Shown one piece after another: positions 16,465 through 25,536 of a DNA stretch of 64,000 nucleotides. Location: positions 80,788 through 144,787 of the forward strand of contig JBQGCL010000106.1 of the NCBI GenBank assembly GCA_052038485.1. The letters run 5' to 3'. Under the pieces are notes generated by a model that ran no database searches, was not told where the DNA came from, and was given only the letters and a program-made list of their open reading frames with translations. The stretch is from JACVRW01 sp052038485. GTDB taxonomy: Bacteria; Actinomycetota; Thermoleophilia; Solirubrobacterales; Thermoleophilaceae. Numbering within the stretch: the first letter of the stretch is position 1; every line of letters begins with the position of its first letter. The translations under genes were made by a program, and so were the position numbers.

Positions 16465-18966
16465 ATGGCAGATTCGGGCATCGCGACCGCCGAACGACAA
16501 CAGCACGCTCGCCGCGCCCTGGCATGGTTCACCGCCCGGCCGGCGCTGACCGCAGCGCTGATCTACGCGGTCCTGTCGGTGCTGATGGTGGGGCAGGGCC
16601 TGGTGCCCGGGCGCAGCTTCTCTAGCTCCGACCTGCTCTACGCGAACGCACCCTGGAAGGCCGACCGGCCTGCGTACGTCGAGGGGCTCGGCTCCAACTT
16701 CGAGCTGGCCGACGCGGTCGTCGTGTTCCAGCCGTTCCACCAGTACAGCCGCGAGCGGCTGCCCGACATGCCGCTCTGGAACCCGCACATCTCGGCCGGC
16801 CGCCCCTACCTGGCCAACGCCCAGAACGCGATCTTCTCGCCGTTCAGCTGGCCGTCGTTCCTGCTGCCGTTCTGGTGGTCGCTCGGCTTCGTCGCCGCGC
16901 TCAAGCTGTTCTTCGGGGCGTTTGGAACCTACGTCCTGGGGCGCGTGCTCGGCATGCGCTTTGGCGGAGCGCTGATCGCGGGCCTCGTGTTCGCCTTCGG
17001 CACGTTCTTCATCGTCTGGCTGTCGTGGCCGCTGACGAACATCTTCCCGCTGGTGCCGTGGATGTTCGCGCTGGCGGAGCTGCTCGTGCGAAGACCGGGG
17101 CCGCTGCCGGCGGCGGGTCTGGCCGCCCTGGTCGCCTGCACCTACTTCGGCGGCCATCCGGAGACGACGTTCCACGCTCTCTTCGCGACGCTGGTCTTCT
17201 TCGCCTTCCGGCTGCTGCTGCGGGCCCGTAACGAGCGCCAGGACTGGCGCGCGCTGGTGCGCCCGACGCTGACGTTCGGGGCTGCCTACGTCGTCGGAAC
17301 GGCGATCGCGGCGGTCATGCTGCTGCCCTTCTTCGAGCTGCTGCTCAACTCCGGCGACCTCGACCGCCGCCAGGGCGAGCCGTCCGGGTTCTGGCCGCGC
17401 AAGTACCTCGGGGCGCTGTTCCTGCACGACTACTGGGGCCGGCCGACGCAGCAGTCGGACATCGACCCGTTCATGCAGATCCGCGGCTGGTACGCGGGCG
17501 GTCTGACGCTGATCCTCGCCAGCGCCGCGCTGATCCTGCGCCCGACCGCCACGCGCGTCGCGGTCGCGCTGTACGGGATCTTCGCGGCGTCGATGGTGGT
17601 CGGCACCGGGCCGGCGTTCGACCTGCTCACCGAGTACGCGCCGGGCTTCAACAGCGCGCACAACCAGCGCATGCTGATCTACTGCCTGTTCGGCCTGGCG
17701 CTGCTGGCCGGCTGGGGGCTCGACGACCTGAGCGGGCGCGTCGAGGGGCGGCGGCGCACCCTCGTGCTGGGCGCGGCCGGCGTCATCTTCGCCGTGCCGT
17801 TCGTCTGGATGATCGGCGCCGGGACGCTCACGACCGACGGCCTCAAGAAGGCAGTCGAGGTGGCCTGGGGCTTCGTCGACCCGCCACCCGTCGACCCGTT
17901 CGACACGCGCGACGCGGCCGTGGGGAACATCGTGCGGATGAGCGCGCTGCTCCAGTGGATCCCGCTGGCGGGCGCGGCGGTGGCGCTGGTCGCCTGGCGG
18001 CTCAAACGCATCCGGCCGCTGCACGCGGGGGTGTTCGTGGCGCTGGCGTTCTCGCTGCTCGCGGTCGACCTGTTCAGGGCCAACATGGGCTTCAACCCGG
18101 CGATCCCCACCGCCGACGCGGCGATGCCCGAGACCGGCGCGATCCGCTACCTCGAGGGCCAGCGGCCCAACCGCTTCGTCGGCCTCAGCACCCAGTTCTC
18201 GTTCCAGCCGCTGCCACCCGACATGGCGATGCGCTTCGGTCTCTACGACGCGCGCGGCTACGACTACCCGGCCGAGAAGCGCTACGACAAGCTCTGGCGG
18301 CGCAACGTGGCGCCCGGTGTGCCCGACTTCACCCAGCCGATCGTGCTCGCCACCGCGACGCCGGCGGCGATCCGCGCGCTCAGCCTGTTGAGCGTCACCG
18401 ACTTCCTCCAGGATCCCGAGGAGGAGCCGCTGAAGGCCCCGACCCTGAGGCTGGCCTACGACGAGGAGGACGGCCGCGTCTACCGCAACCCGGCCGCGCT
18501 GCCGCGCGTGTTCCTCGTCGATCGCCAGCAGACGGTCGCGGGGGAGGGCGAGGCGCTGCGGACCGTGACCGCGCCGGGCTTCGACGGGCGTGAGGTGGCG
18601 GTCACCGAGAAGGCCGTGGCCGGCATCCCGCAGGGCGGTGGCGGCGCCGCGAGCGCCGGCACCGCCGAGCTGACCCGCTACGCGGCGGAGAAGGTGGAGG
18701 TGGAGGCGACCGCGGCGCGCCGCAGCCTGCTGGTGCTGACCGACGTCCACTTCCCCGGGTGGAAGGCGACCGTCGACGGCAAGGAGGTCCCGATCGAGCG
18801 GGTCGACTACCTGCTGCGCGGCGTGGTCGTCCCACCCGGCACGCACACGGTCGGGTTCACCTACGAGCCGGCCAGCTTCCGGGCCGGGTGGATCATCGCC
18901 GTGCTCGGCCTGCTGGCGCTGCTGGCCGCTGTGATCGTCGGCCTGCGCCGGCGCGGGCGGGTCTAG
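16465..18966 (+). CDS. YfhO-family integral membrane protein, copy 1
   Basis: This 833-residue protein has a multi-helix membrane domain (about 1-560), an outside C-terminal domain and one last helix with a basic end. The first outside loop holds WNPHISAGRPYLANAQNAIF, and LVACTYFGGHPETTFHALFA follows, both characteristic of YfhO proteins (GT-C-like fold). The C-terminal part, SLLVLTDVHFPGWKATVDGK, is the family's beta domain. YfhO proteins in Firmicutes are tied to glycosylation of wall or lipoteichoic polymers using lipid-phosphate sugars. It is followed after 1 bp by a second family member. Substrate unknown. Confidence 0.84.
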   Translation: MADSGIATAERQQHARRALAWFTARPALTAALIYAVLSVLMVGQGLVPGRSFSSSDLLYANAPWKADRPAYVEGLGSNFELADAVVVFQPFHQYSRERLPDMPLWNPHISAGRPYLANAQNAIFSPFSWPSFLLPFWWSLGFVAALKLFFGAFGTYVLGRVLGMRFGGALIAGLVFAFGTFFIVWLSWPLTNIFPLVPWMFALAELLVRRPGPLPAAGLAALVACTYFGGHPETTFHALFATLVFFAFRLLLRARNERQDWRALVRPTLTFGAAYVVGTAIAAVMLLPFFELLLNSGDLDRRQGEPSGFWPRKYLGALFLHDYWGRPTQQSDIDPFMQIRGWYAGGLTLILASAALILRPTATRVAVALYGIFAASMVVGTGPAFDLLTEYAPGFNSAHNQRMLIYCLFGLALLAGWGLDDLSGRVEGRRRTLVLGAAGVIFAVPFVWMIGAGTLTTDGLKKAVEVAWGFVDPPPVDPFDTRDAAVGNIVRMSALLQWIPLAGAAVALVAWRLKRIRPLHAGVFVALAFSLLAVDLFRANMGFNPAIPTADAAMPETGAIRYLEGQRPNRFVGLSTQFSFQPLPPDMAMRFGLYDARGYDYPAEKRYDKLWRRNVAPGVPDFTQPIVLATATPAAIRALSLLSVTDFLQDPEEEPLKAPTLRLAYDEEDGRVYRNPAALPRVFLVDRQQTVAGEGEALRTVTAPGFDGREVAVTEKAVAGIPQGGGGAASAGTAELTRYAAEKVEVEATAARRSLLVLTDVHFPGWKATVDGKEVPIERVDYLLRGVVVPPGTHTVGFTYEPASFRAGWIIAVLGLLALLAAVIVGLRRRGRV

Positions 18967-18967
18967 G

Positions 18968-21427
18968 GTGCTGCGGCGGCACCCGGCGGCCGCGGCCGCG
19001 CTCATCTACGCGGTGCTGTCGCTGCTGATGTTCGCGCCCGGGCTGGTGCCCGGGCGGACGCTGTCGGCCTCGGACTTCCTCTGGACGGCCGGCCCGTGGC
19101 AGTCGTCGGTGCCCGCCGGGGTGCCCACGCCGTTCGGGTCGAACCGCGAGCAGGCCGACTCGGTGCAGGTGTTCCAGCCGTTCCTCGAGACCACGCGCGA
19201 CCGTCTGCCGGACATCCCGCTCTGGAACCCCCACATCATGGCCGGCCGGCCCTACCTGGCCAACTCCCAGTCGGCGGTCTTCTCGCCGTTCAACGTGCCC
19301 GGCTACGTGCTGCCGCTGTGGCGCTCGCTGGGCGTGATCGCGGCGCTGAAGATCTTCCTGTCGGCCTTTGGGATGTTCCTGTTGGCGCGTGCGCTCGCGA
19401 TGCGCTTCGGCGGGGCGCTGATGGCCGGGCTCGTGTTCGGCTTCAGCATGTGGATGGTCACCTGGGTCTCCTGGCCGACGGTGAGCGTCTGGGCGTTCCT
19501 GCCGTGGATCTGCCTGATGGCCGAGCACCTGCTGCGCCGGCCGGGGCCGCTGCCGTTCGCGGGCTTAGCCGCGTTCGTCGCGCTCCAGTACTTCGGCGGC
19601 CATCCCGAGTCGTGCTTCCACACCCTGCTGATGGCGGTCCTCTACTGGGCCGTGCGGGTGGTGGCGCTGCGGCCGGCGAGCTGGCGCGACTTCGCGCTGC
19701 GCGCGGTCACGTTCGGGGGCGCCCTGGTCGCCGGCACGCTGCTCGCCGCGATCACCCTGCTGCCGTTCCTGGAGCTGGTCGGGCGCTCGGTCGACTCCGA
19801 CGTGCGCTCTTTCCTGGGCGCATCGCACGGGGCGCGCCGCTACCTGTTCGGGCTGTTCGTCCACGACTACTGGGGCCGCCAGACGCGCACCCCGATCGAG
19901 TTCCCCTCGGCGCTCGAGGAGAACGCCTACTACGTCGGCGCCCTGACCCTGATGCTCGCCGTGGCCGCGTTCGTGCTGCGGCCGCGTGCCTGGCAGCGCG
20001 TGGCGTTCGCGGTCATCGGCGTGCTCGCGCTGGCCGTGGCGACCGGCATCCCGCCGTTCTTCGACCTCGTCACCCAGCTGCCCGGGTTCAGCACCGCGCA
20101 CAACTCGCGGTTGGCGATCATCTTCGTCTTCTGCTTTGCGCTGCTGGCCGGCTGGGGGCTCGACGAGCTGAGCTCGGCCGCCGTGCCGCGGCGCCGGCTG
20201 CTGGTCGGCCTGTGCGCCGCGCTGGTGGCGTTCCCGCTCGTCGTGATGGCGGCCAAGGGGACGCTCGCCCCGGGCCGGTTCTGGGACTCGCTCAAGGTCG
20301 CCTGGTTCTTCCAGGATCCGCCCAGCTTCGTGCCCGCCGCGCTGGGCGGCAACGCCGACCTCGCCAACCTGAACGTGGCCGGGCCGCCGGAGGCGCTCAA
20401 GGAGGTCGTGCGCTTCGCGTCGCTGCTCGAGTGGCTCGTGGTGGCGGCACTCGCGTGCGGGCTGATCGCGCTCCGCGTCTGGGGCAAGCTGGGGGCGACC
20501 GCGTTCGTGGCGATCGCGCTCGTGCTCGTTGCTGGGGACCTGTTCAAGGCGGGCATGGGCTACAACCCGGGCATCCCGGTCGACCACGCCGAGCAGCCCG
20601 CGACCGGCGCGATCCGCTACCTCCAGTCGCAGCTGCCCGGTCGCTTCGTGGGGCTCGACGTGACCAACACCGAGGCGCGCCTGCCACCGCTGACGCCCGA
20701 CCTGTCGATGCGCTACGGGCTGTACGACGCGCGCGGCTACGACTACCCGATCGAGCGCCGCTACGACCGCTTCTGGAAGGAGAACGTGGCCGGCAAGCCG
20801 GCGTGCCTGTACGCGTTCTGCCCGCAGACGGCCGGGTCGAGCGACAAGGCGCTGCGCGCGCTCGGGCTGCTCGGCGTGGGCAGCCTGCTCCAGGACGTGC
20901 GCGACGAGCCGCTCGACCTCAGCGTGGCCTACGAGGGAGCCGATGCGCGCGTATACAGCAACCCGCACGCCCTGCCGCGGGCCTTCCTCGTCGGGGCCCA
21001 GACGGTGCTGCCCGACGACAACCAGGCCTACGCGGCGGTCACCGCGCCGGACTTCGACGCGCGGGCGGTGGCCGTGACGCACGAGCCGGCGCCGGGGGTG
21101 GCGACGAGCGGGACCGGCGCGGCCGGCCGGGCCGAGATCACGGACTACGAGGACGAGCGCGTGGTCGTGTCGGCCACGGCGGACCGTCCCTCGCTGCTCG
21201 TCCTGACCGACAGCTGGGCGCCGGGCTGGAAGGCGAAGGTCGACGGCGAGGACGCGGACGTGCAGCGCGTGGACTACCTGATCCGCGGCGTGGCGGTCCC
21301 GCCCGGGAAGCACACCGTCGAGTTCCGCTACGAGCCGGCCGTCTGGACGTGGGGCTGGGTCATCAGCCTGGTCACGCTGCTGGGGCTCGCCGCGGCGGCG
21401 CTGGTGGGCTGGCGGCGGAGGGCCTGA
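18968..21427 (+). CDS. YfhO-family integral membrane protein, copy 2
   Basis: This 819-residue paralogue of the preceding protein keeps the same order: first-loop WNPHIMAGRPYLANSQSAVF, then QYFGGHPESCFHTLLMAVLY, and LVLTDSWAPGWKAKVDGEDA near the C-terminus, then a last helix and RRRA. It starts with GTG one base after the upstream TAG, so translation is coupled. Differences cluster in the outside loops (about 590-700), including an added Cys pair in NVAGKPACLYAFCPQTAG, which suggests a different acceptor. Tandem duplication within the locus is the simplest origin. Confidence 0.84.
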   Translation: MLRRHPAAAAALIYAVLSLLMFAPGLVPGRTLSASDFLWTAGPWQSSVPAGVPTPFGSNREQADSVQVFQPFLETTRDRLPDIPLWNPHIMAGRPYLANSQSAVFSPFNVPGYVLPLWRSLGVIAALKIFLSAFGMFLLARALAMRFGGALMAGLVFGFSMWMVTWVSWPTVSVWAFLPWICLMAEHLLRRPGPLPFAGLAAFVALQYFGGHPESCFHTLLMAVLYWAVRVVALRPASWRDFALRAVTFGGALVAGTLLAAITLLPFLELVGRSVDSDVRSFLGASHGARRYLFGLFVHDYWGRQTRTPIEFPSALEENAYYVGALTLMLAVAAFVLRPRAWQRVAFAVIGVLALAVATGIPPFFDLVTQLPGFSTAHNSRLAIIFVFCFALLAGWGLDELSSAAVPRRRLLVGLCAALVAFPLVVMAAKGTLAPGRFWDSLKVAWFFQDPPSFVPAALGGNADLANLNVAGPPEALKEVVRFASLLEWLVVAALACGLIALRVWGKLGATAFVAIALVLVAGDLFKAGMGYNPGIPVDHAEQPATGAIRYLQSQLPGRFVGLDVTNTEARLPPLTPDLSMRYGLYDARGYDYPIERRYDRFWKENVAGKPACLYAFCPQTAGSSDKALRALGLLGVGSLLQDVRDEPLDLSVAYEGADARVYSNPHALPRAFLVGAQTVLPDDNQAYAAVTAPDFDARAVAVTHEPAPGVATSGTGAAGRAEITDYEDERVVVSATADRPSLLVLTDSWAPGWKAKVDGEDADVQRVDYLIRGVAVPPGKHTVEFRYEPAVWTWGWVISLVTLLGLAAAALVGWRRRA

Positions 21428-21430
21428 GGC

Positions 21431-23497
21431 GTGCCGGCGGCGATCGTGCTGGCGGGCGCCGCCCTGGTCGCGGTGTCGATCTTCCTGCCGCAGGACGCGC
21501 CGACGGGCGAGTCCCTGTGGACCGACGGGACCGGGTGGCTGTGGCTCGTCGTGGCCGCGCTGGCGGCGCGGCTGACGCTGCGCGCCCGGGGGCGGGGCGG
21601 CTGGTCCTGGGCGGGGCTGGCCCTGGGGGCGCTGGCCGTGCTGGCCGCCTTCGGTATGGCGCGCCACGAGGCGTACGGCGGCGTGGAGGCCGGGATCGCG
21701 GCGCTCGCGCTGGGCGGGCTGGCGATGATCGCGGGCTGGGCGCTCGGCTTCCGAGAGGTGCGCCCGACGATCGCCGGGCTGGGCCCGTGGGACGAGCTGC
21801 CGCGCACCTTGCGCGAAGCGTCTCCGCCGGGCGAAGCGGCGCCCGCTTCGCCGAGCGGGAGCCCCGCCTGGCTGCGCGCTCTCTGGCCGCTCGCGCTGTA
21901 CGCGGTGCTCGCGCTGGTCTTCTTCGGCTGGCCGATCCGGGACGCCTTCGGCGACACGCTGATCGCCTCCAACACGATCGACCCGAGCATCTACACCTGG
22001 TTCTACGAGTGGTGGCCGTGGGCGCTCGTGCACGGCCACAACCCGTTCCTGACCGACTACATCCTCGTCCCCCAGGGCTACAACCTGAGCTGGGTCACCG
22101 CGGTCCCGGGGCCCAGCTACCTGGCCGCACCGGTCACGTTCGCGTTCGGCCCGGTCGTCGCCTACAACGTGCTCGCGCTGGCCGCCCCGGCCGTCAGCGC
22201 CTGGACCGCCTTCCTGCTCTCCCGCCACGTCACGAAGGCGACGGCGCCCTCGCTGGTGGCCGGCTACCTGTACGGCTTCTCGCCGTACATGCTGCGCATG
22301 CTCCAGGGCGCGCCGCACCTCTACTTCGTCGCCCTGATCCCGCTGTTCGTGCTGCTCGTGCTGTGGCGGCTCGAGGGGCGCATCTCCGAGCGCTTCCTGT
22401 TCGCCGCGGTCGCGGCCGGGCTCGCGATCCAGTTCTTCACCAGCAACGACGTGCTGGTCACGTTCACGATCTTCGCGGCGATCGCGCTGGCGCTCGCCTT
22501 CGCTCTGTTCGTCGAGCGGCGGCCGTTGCTGCTGCGCACGGCCGGCGTGATCCTGGCCGGCTATCTCGGTGCCGCCGTGCTAGCGACTCCGGCGCTGTTC
22601 CACATGCTCTTCCACGGGCACACGACGCCCGAGCAGAACACGCCGCTCTACGCCAACGACCTGATCTCGTGGGTGGTGCCGGACTCGTCGCTGCTCGTCG
22701 CCGACACCCACGAGATCAACGGCACGCCGCCGTCGTAAGGCGGGCTGGCCTACTTCGGTCTGCCGCTGCTGCTGCTGATAGGGTTCTACCTGTGGCGCAA
22801 CCGCCGCAGCCGGACCGCCTGGCTGCTGGGGCTCTGCTTCGCGATCCCGGCGCTGTGCGGGCTGGGCCACCGCCTGACGGTCGACGGCGACGTGACCCGG
22901 CTCGGGCTGCCCTGGAGCGTCGTCGACCGGCTGCCGGGCATCGAGCTGCTCGTGCCGCAGCGGTTCGCGCTGTACGCGTTTCTCGCCGCTGCGCTGATCG
23001 TGGCGCTGATGCTGGCGCGCGGACCGCGCCCGGCGTCCTGGGCGCTGGGCCTGCTGGCGGTGGTGGCGATCGTGCCCTGGGTGGGCAGCGCCTATTGGAA
23101 GGCGCCGGTCTACACGCCGGCGTTCTTCACGACCGGCGAGTACAAGCAGCACCTGACCGCTCAGGACAACGTGATGCCGATCCCGATCATCGGCGACAGC
23201 ATGCGCTGGCAGGCCGAGGAGGACTTCCCGTTCAAGCTGGTTGGCGGCGGCGTGGGCGCCTTCCCGCGCGAGTACACGAGCTACCCGGCGTTCGGGATGC
23301 TGATCTCAGGCCAGGCGGGCCCCAACGCGAACGCCGAGCTGCGCCGCTTCGTGGACGCGAAGGGCGTGACCGCGGTCGTGGCCGAGAAGGCGGTGCTGGG
23401 GCCCGAGCGCAAGCGGATGCTCGACAGCCTGGGCGTGCGGCCGGTCGACGCCGGCGGCGTGCTGCTCTATCGCTTGCGGTCGCCGTACGGCGGCTGA
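21431..23497 (+). pseudogene. GT-C-like polytopic membrane protein interrupted by in-frame TAA
   Basis: From GTG 21431 the frame encodes 435 residues and stops at TAA 22736-22738. The same frame then continues open for 252 more codons to TGA 23497 with no shift. The first part has an N-terminal five-helix region, then FGWPIRDAFGDTLIASNTID and YTWFYEWWPWALVHGHNPFL, the glycosyltransferase-like first loop. The second part begins GGLAYFGLPLLLLIGFYLWR and continues helices plus a soluble end with VVAEKAVLGPERKRMLDSLG. The peptide reads NGTPPS-stop-GGLAYFG, so a TAC/TAT tyrosine changed to TAA is the easiest cause. It may be a true nonsense mutation, a sequencing error, or two proteins (GTG 22892 could restart). 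It is the third gene of the YfhO run. Confidence 0.78.
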
Positions 23498-23503
23498 ACG
23501 GCG

Positions 23504-23603
23504 GCAATGAGGGTGGGACGCGGCCTGAGGGGGAACCGTGTCGAGTTATCCCCCTTATGCGCCGGAAACTCGACAAGGTTCGTTCGAGCCCACCCTTTAT
23601 TGC
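23504..23603. repeat. Nested inverted repeat between convergent genes
   Basis: Outer arms are 23504-23517 and 23589-23603 (GCAAT then GGGTGGG, paired apart from a GA/AAA bulge). The inner arms are 23534-23547 and 23567-23580 (14 bp, one mismatch; core TGTCGAGTT/AACTCGACA), with a 19-nt loop. The right outer arm contains the stop codon of the GT-C gene at 23597. It probably acts as a two-way transcription stop or RNA-stabilising hairpin; the nesting and the AT-richer loop leave open a small mobile repeat. No T-run is present. Confidence 0.6.
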
Positions 23604-24829
23604 TGCAGTTCAGAGGCGCGGGCACTGCTGCGGACGTGCGAGCTGAGCGCCACGGCGCCCGCGCCCGCCAGCACCACGAACGGGATCTCCGCCAGGTAGC
23701 GCAGCCGGATCGACGTGTAGGTCGCCATCGCGACCAGGCAGACGACCGCGATCGGGGCCAGCAGGACCCACAACGGGCGGCCGCGGCGGTGCAGCGCCAC
23801 CGCGCCCAGGATCGCCAGCGGGATCAGCGCCCAGTAGAAGAAGATGCCGATCCGCAGCACGGTCTCGTTGCGGCCCGGGTCGGGGAAGCGGAACGGGTCG
23901 TACAGGCTCCAGGTGCCCGCCAGCCGGGCCGCCATCACGACCGGGAGCCGGCCCGCGTGGTCGCGGGCGTAGTCGAGCCCGTGGCGGCTCAGCTTCGACG
24001 CCTGCTCGGCCTCGTCGCCGGTCACGTGCGGCGCGCACTCCGGCACCAGGTAGCCGAGGTAGTGGCCGTGGTAGGTCTGGTCGCAGTTGGTCCACGCCAA
24101 GAGCGCGCCGTCGTTGGTCGACAGCAGCGGCCGGTCGAACACCGACCAGTTGCGGATCACCCACGGCGCCAGCAGGACCGCGCACGCCGCCACAGCGGCT
24201 CCCAGCCGCAGCCAGCGCGCCCGCCCGCCCGGCCCTCGCCACGCCAGCGGCAGCGCCAGCACCGGGAGCAGCAGCAGCGCCTCGGACCTGGTCAGCGTCG
24301 CCAGCGCCACCCCCGCGCCCACCAAGGCGGCCCTCCACCACGTCGGTTGCTCGCCCAGGTCCCAGGCCGCCACCAGCGTGAACGCCACGATCGGCCCATA
24401 CAGGGTCTCCGCGAGCAGCGCCCCGTCGACCGCCAGCATCAGCGGGTAGACCGCCGCGATCCCAGCCGCCACCAGGCCGACGGCAGCGCCGCCCGCGCGC
24501 CGGCCCAGCAGCCCGATCCCCAGCACGGTCAGCCCGCCGAACAGGGCGCCAAGCAGCCGCCAGCCGGTGTCCCCGTCGATGCCGAGCTTGATCGCACCCG
24601 CCAGCACCACCGGGTAGGCGGGCGGGTGCTGCGCGCTCGCCACCAGCGACAGCTTGGGCGGCAGCACCGCCACGATCCCGTTGCCGAGCTCGATGTTCTG
24701 CGCGGCCACCGCGTACCAGAACGAGTCGCTCAGCCCGGCGGTGTCGGGTGCCACGAACAGCGTGTGCAGCACGCGCAGCACGACCGCCGCGAGCACGATC
24801 AGGCCCAGCCCCACCCGGAACGAGCGCAT
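23597..24829 (-). CDS. GT-C glycosyltransferase, ArnT/PMT-like (GT39 superfamily)
   Basis: This 410-residue membrane enzyme has the first outside loop VAPDTAGLSDSFWYAVAAQN (acidic residue after helix 1), then SAQHPPAYPVVLAGAIKLGI and AAVYPLMLAVDGALLAETLY, typical of dolichyl-P-sugar-dependent GT-C proteins. The later loop WTNCDQTYHGHYLGYLVPEC carries two Cys and is shared in pattern with the proteins at 25526 and 46736. ATG 24829 follows the GT2 stop by 5 bp; a much longer open frame extending upstream is only the wrong reading of the GT2 gene. It ends operon 26791-23597. Donor probably polyprenyl-P-sugar; acceptor unknown. Confidence 0.8.
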   Translation of the reverse strand: MRSFRVGLGLIVLAAVVLRVLHTLFVAPDTAGLSDSFWYAVAAQNIELGNGIVAVLPPKLSLVASAQHPPAYPVVLAGAIKLGIDGDTGWRLLGALFGGLTVLGIGLLGRRAGGAAVGLVAAGIAAVYPLMLAVDGALLAETLYGPIVAFTLVAAWDLGEQPTWWRAALVGAGVALATLTRSEALLLLPVLALPLAWRGPGGRARWLRLGAAVAACAVLLAPWVIRNWSVFDRPLLSTNDGALLAWTNCDQTYHGHYLGYLVPECAPHVTGDEAEQASKLSRHGLDYARDHAGRLPVVMAARLAGTWSLYDPFRFPDPGRNETVLRIGIFFYWALIPLAILGAVALHRRGRPLWVLLAPIAVVCLVAMATYTSIRLRYLAEIPFVVLAGAGAVALSSHVRSSARASELQQ

Positions 24830-24834
24830 CGGCG

Positions 24835-25536
24835 TCAGCGCTTCAGCGGCCGCAGCCGGCAGCGCACCAGCGTCGCGAGCGTGCGCAGCCCGTCGCGCGT
24901 GGTGAGCTTCTTGCCCTCCTCGAAGCTGCGCGCCCGGTAGCTGATCGGCACCTCGTAGATGCGCTCGCCGTGCTGGATCAGCCGGGCGGCGATCTCCGGC
25001 TCGATCGTGAAGCCGCTCTCGCGCAGCCGGAGGTCGCGGAAGATGTCCGTGCGGACCGCCTTGAAGCACGTCATCAGGTCGTGCAGGTAGACGTTGAACA
25101 GGACGTTGGCCGCCAGCGTGACGAAGCGGTTGCCCATCACGTAGAGGAACGAGTGGCTCGTGTAGCCGTCGAACACACGGACGCCGAAGGACGCGTTGGC
25201 GAGCCCCTCGCGCAGCGGCGCGACAAGCGGAACGAGCTCGCCGGCCTTGTACTCGAGGTCGGCGTCGAAGATCACCGAGAAGCGCCCGGTCGCGTGGCCG
25301 AGCGCGGTGCGCACGGCGCCGCCCTTGCCCTGGTTGCGCTCGTGGTAGTGCACGTGCGCCCACGAGGGCCAGTCGTAGGACCGCAGGAAGTCGCGCGTGC
25401 CGTCGGTGGAGCCGTCGTCGACGACGATCAGCTCGACCTCGAACGGCCAGTGGGTCCCGAACACGTCCTCGAGCGCCTTGCCGATGCGCTCGGACTCGTC
25501 GTAGACCGGCATGAGGATGGTCAGCTCAGGGGGCAT
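24835..25536 (-). CDS. GT2 polyprenyl-phosphate sugar synthase
   Basis: This 233-residue GT-A enzyme has LTILMPVYDESERIGKALED, VVDDGSTDGTRDFL, NQGKGGAVRTALGHATG, IFDADLEYKAGEL (catalytic DAD) and the C-terminal GFTIEPEIAARLIQHGERIY with PISYRARSFEEGKKL. This closely resembles DPMS/DPG-type synthases that charge a polyprenyl phosphate. It sits between two GT-C genes and overlaps the upstream one by 11 bp, so it most likely makes the lipid-P-sugar they consume. No membrane helix is seen. Confidence 0.85.
   Translation of the reverse strand: MPPELTILMPVYDESERIGKALEDVFGTHWPFEVELIVVDDGSTDGTRDFLRSYDWPSWAHVHYHERNQGKGGAVRTALGHATGRFSVIFDADLEYKAGELVPLVAPLREGLANASFGVRVFDGYTSHSFLYVMGNRFVTLAANVLFNVYLHDLMTCFKAVRTDIFRDLRLRESGFTIEPEIAARLIQHGERIYEVPISYRARSFEEGKKLTTRDGLRTLATLVRCRLRPLKR

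Noticed and set aside
16399..19005. A minus-strand open frame of 868 codons opposite YfhO copy 1
   Set aside because: Its composition (Arg, His, Gln, Asp) is what the opposite strand of GC-rich coding gives; no motif found.
19096..23646. A plus-strand open frame of 1516 codons
   Set aside because: It is Arg/Gly/Ala-rich with no domain and runs out of phase through YfhO copy 2 and the split GT-C gene; it is a high-GC shadow.
23597..25363. Possible 588-residue extension of the GT-C gene
   Set aside because: The extension lies over the GT2 gene in another phase; ATG 24829 directly follows the GT2 stop.
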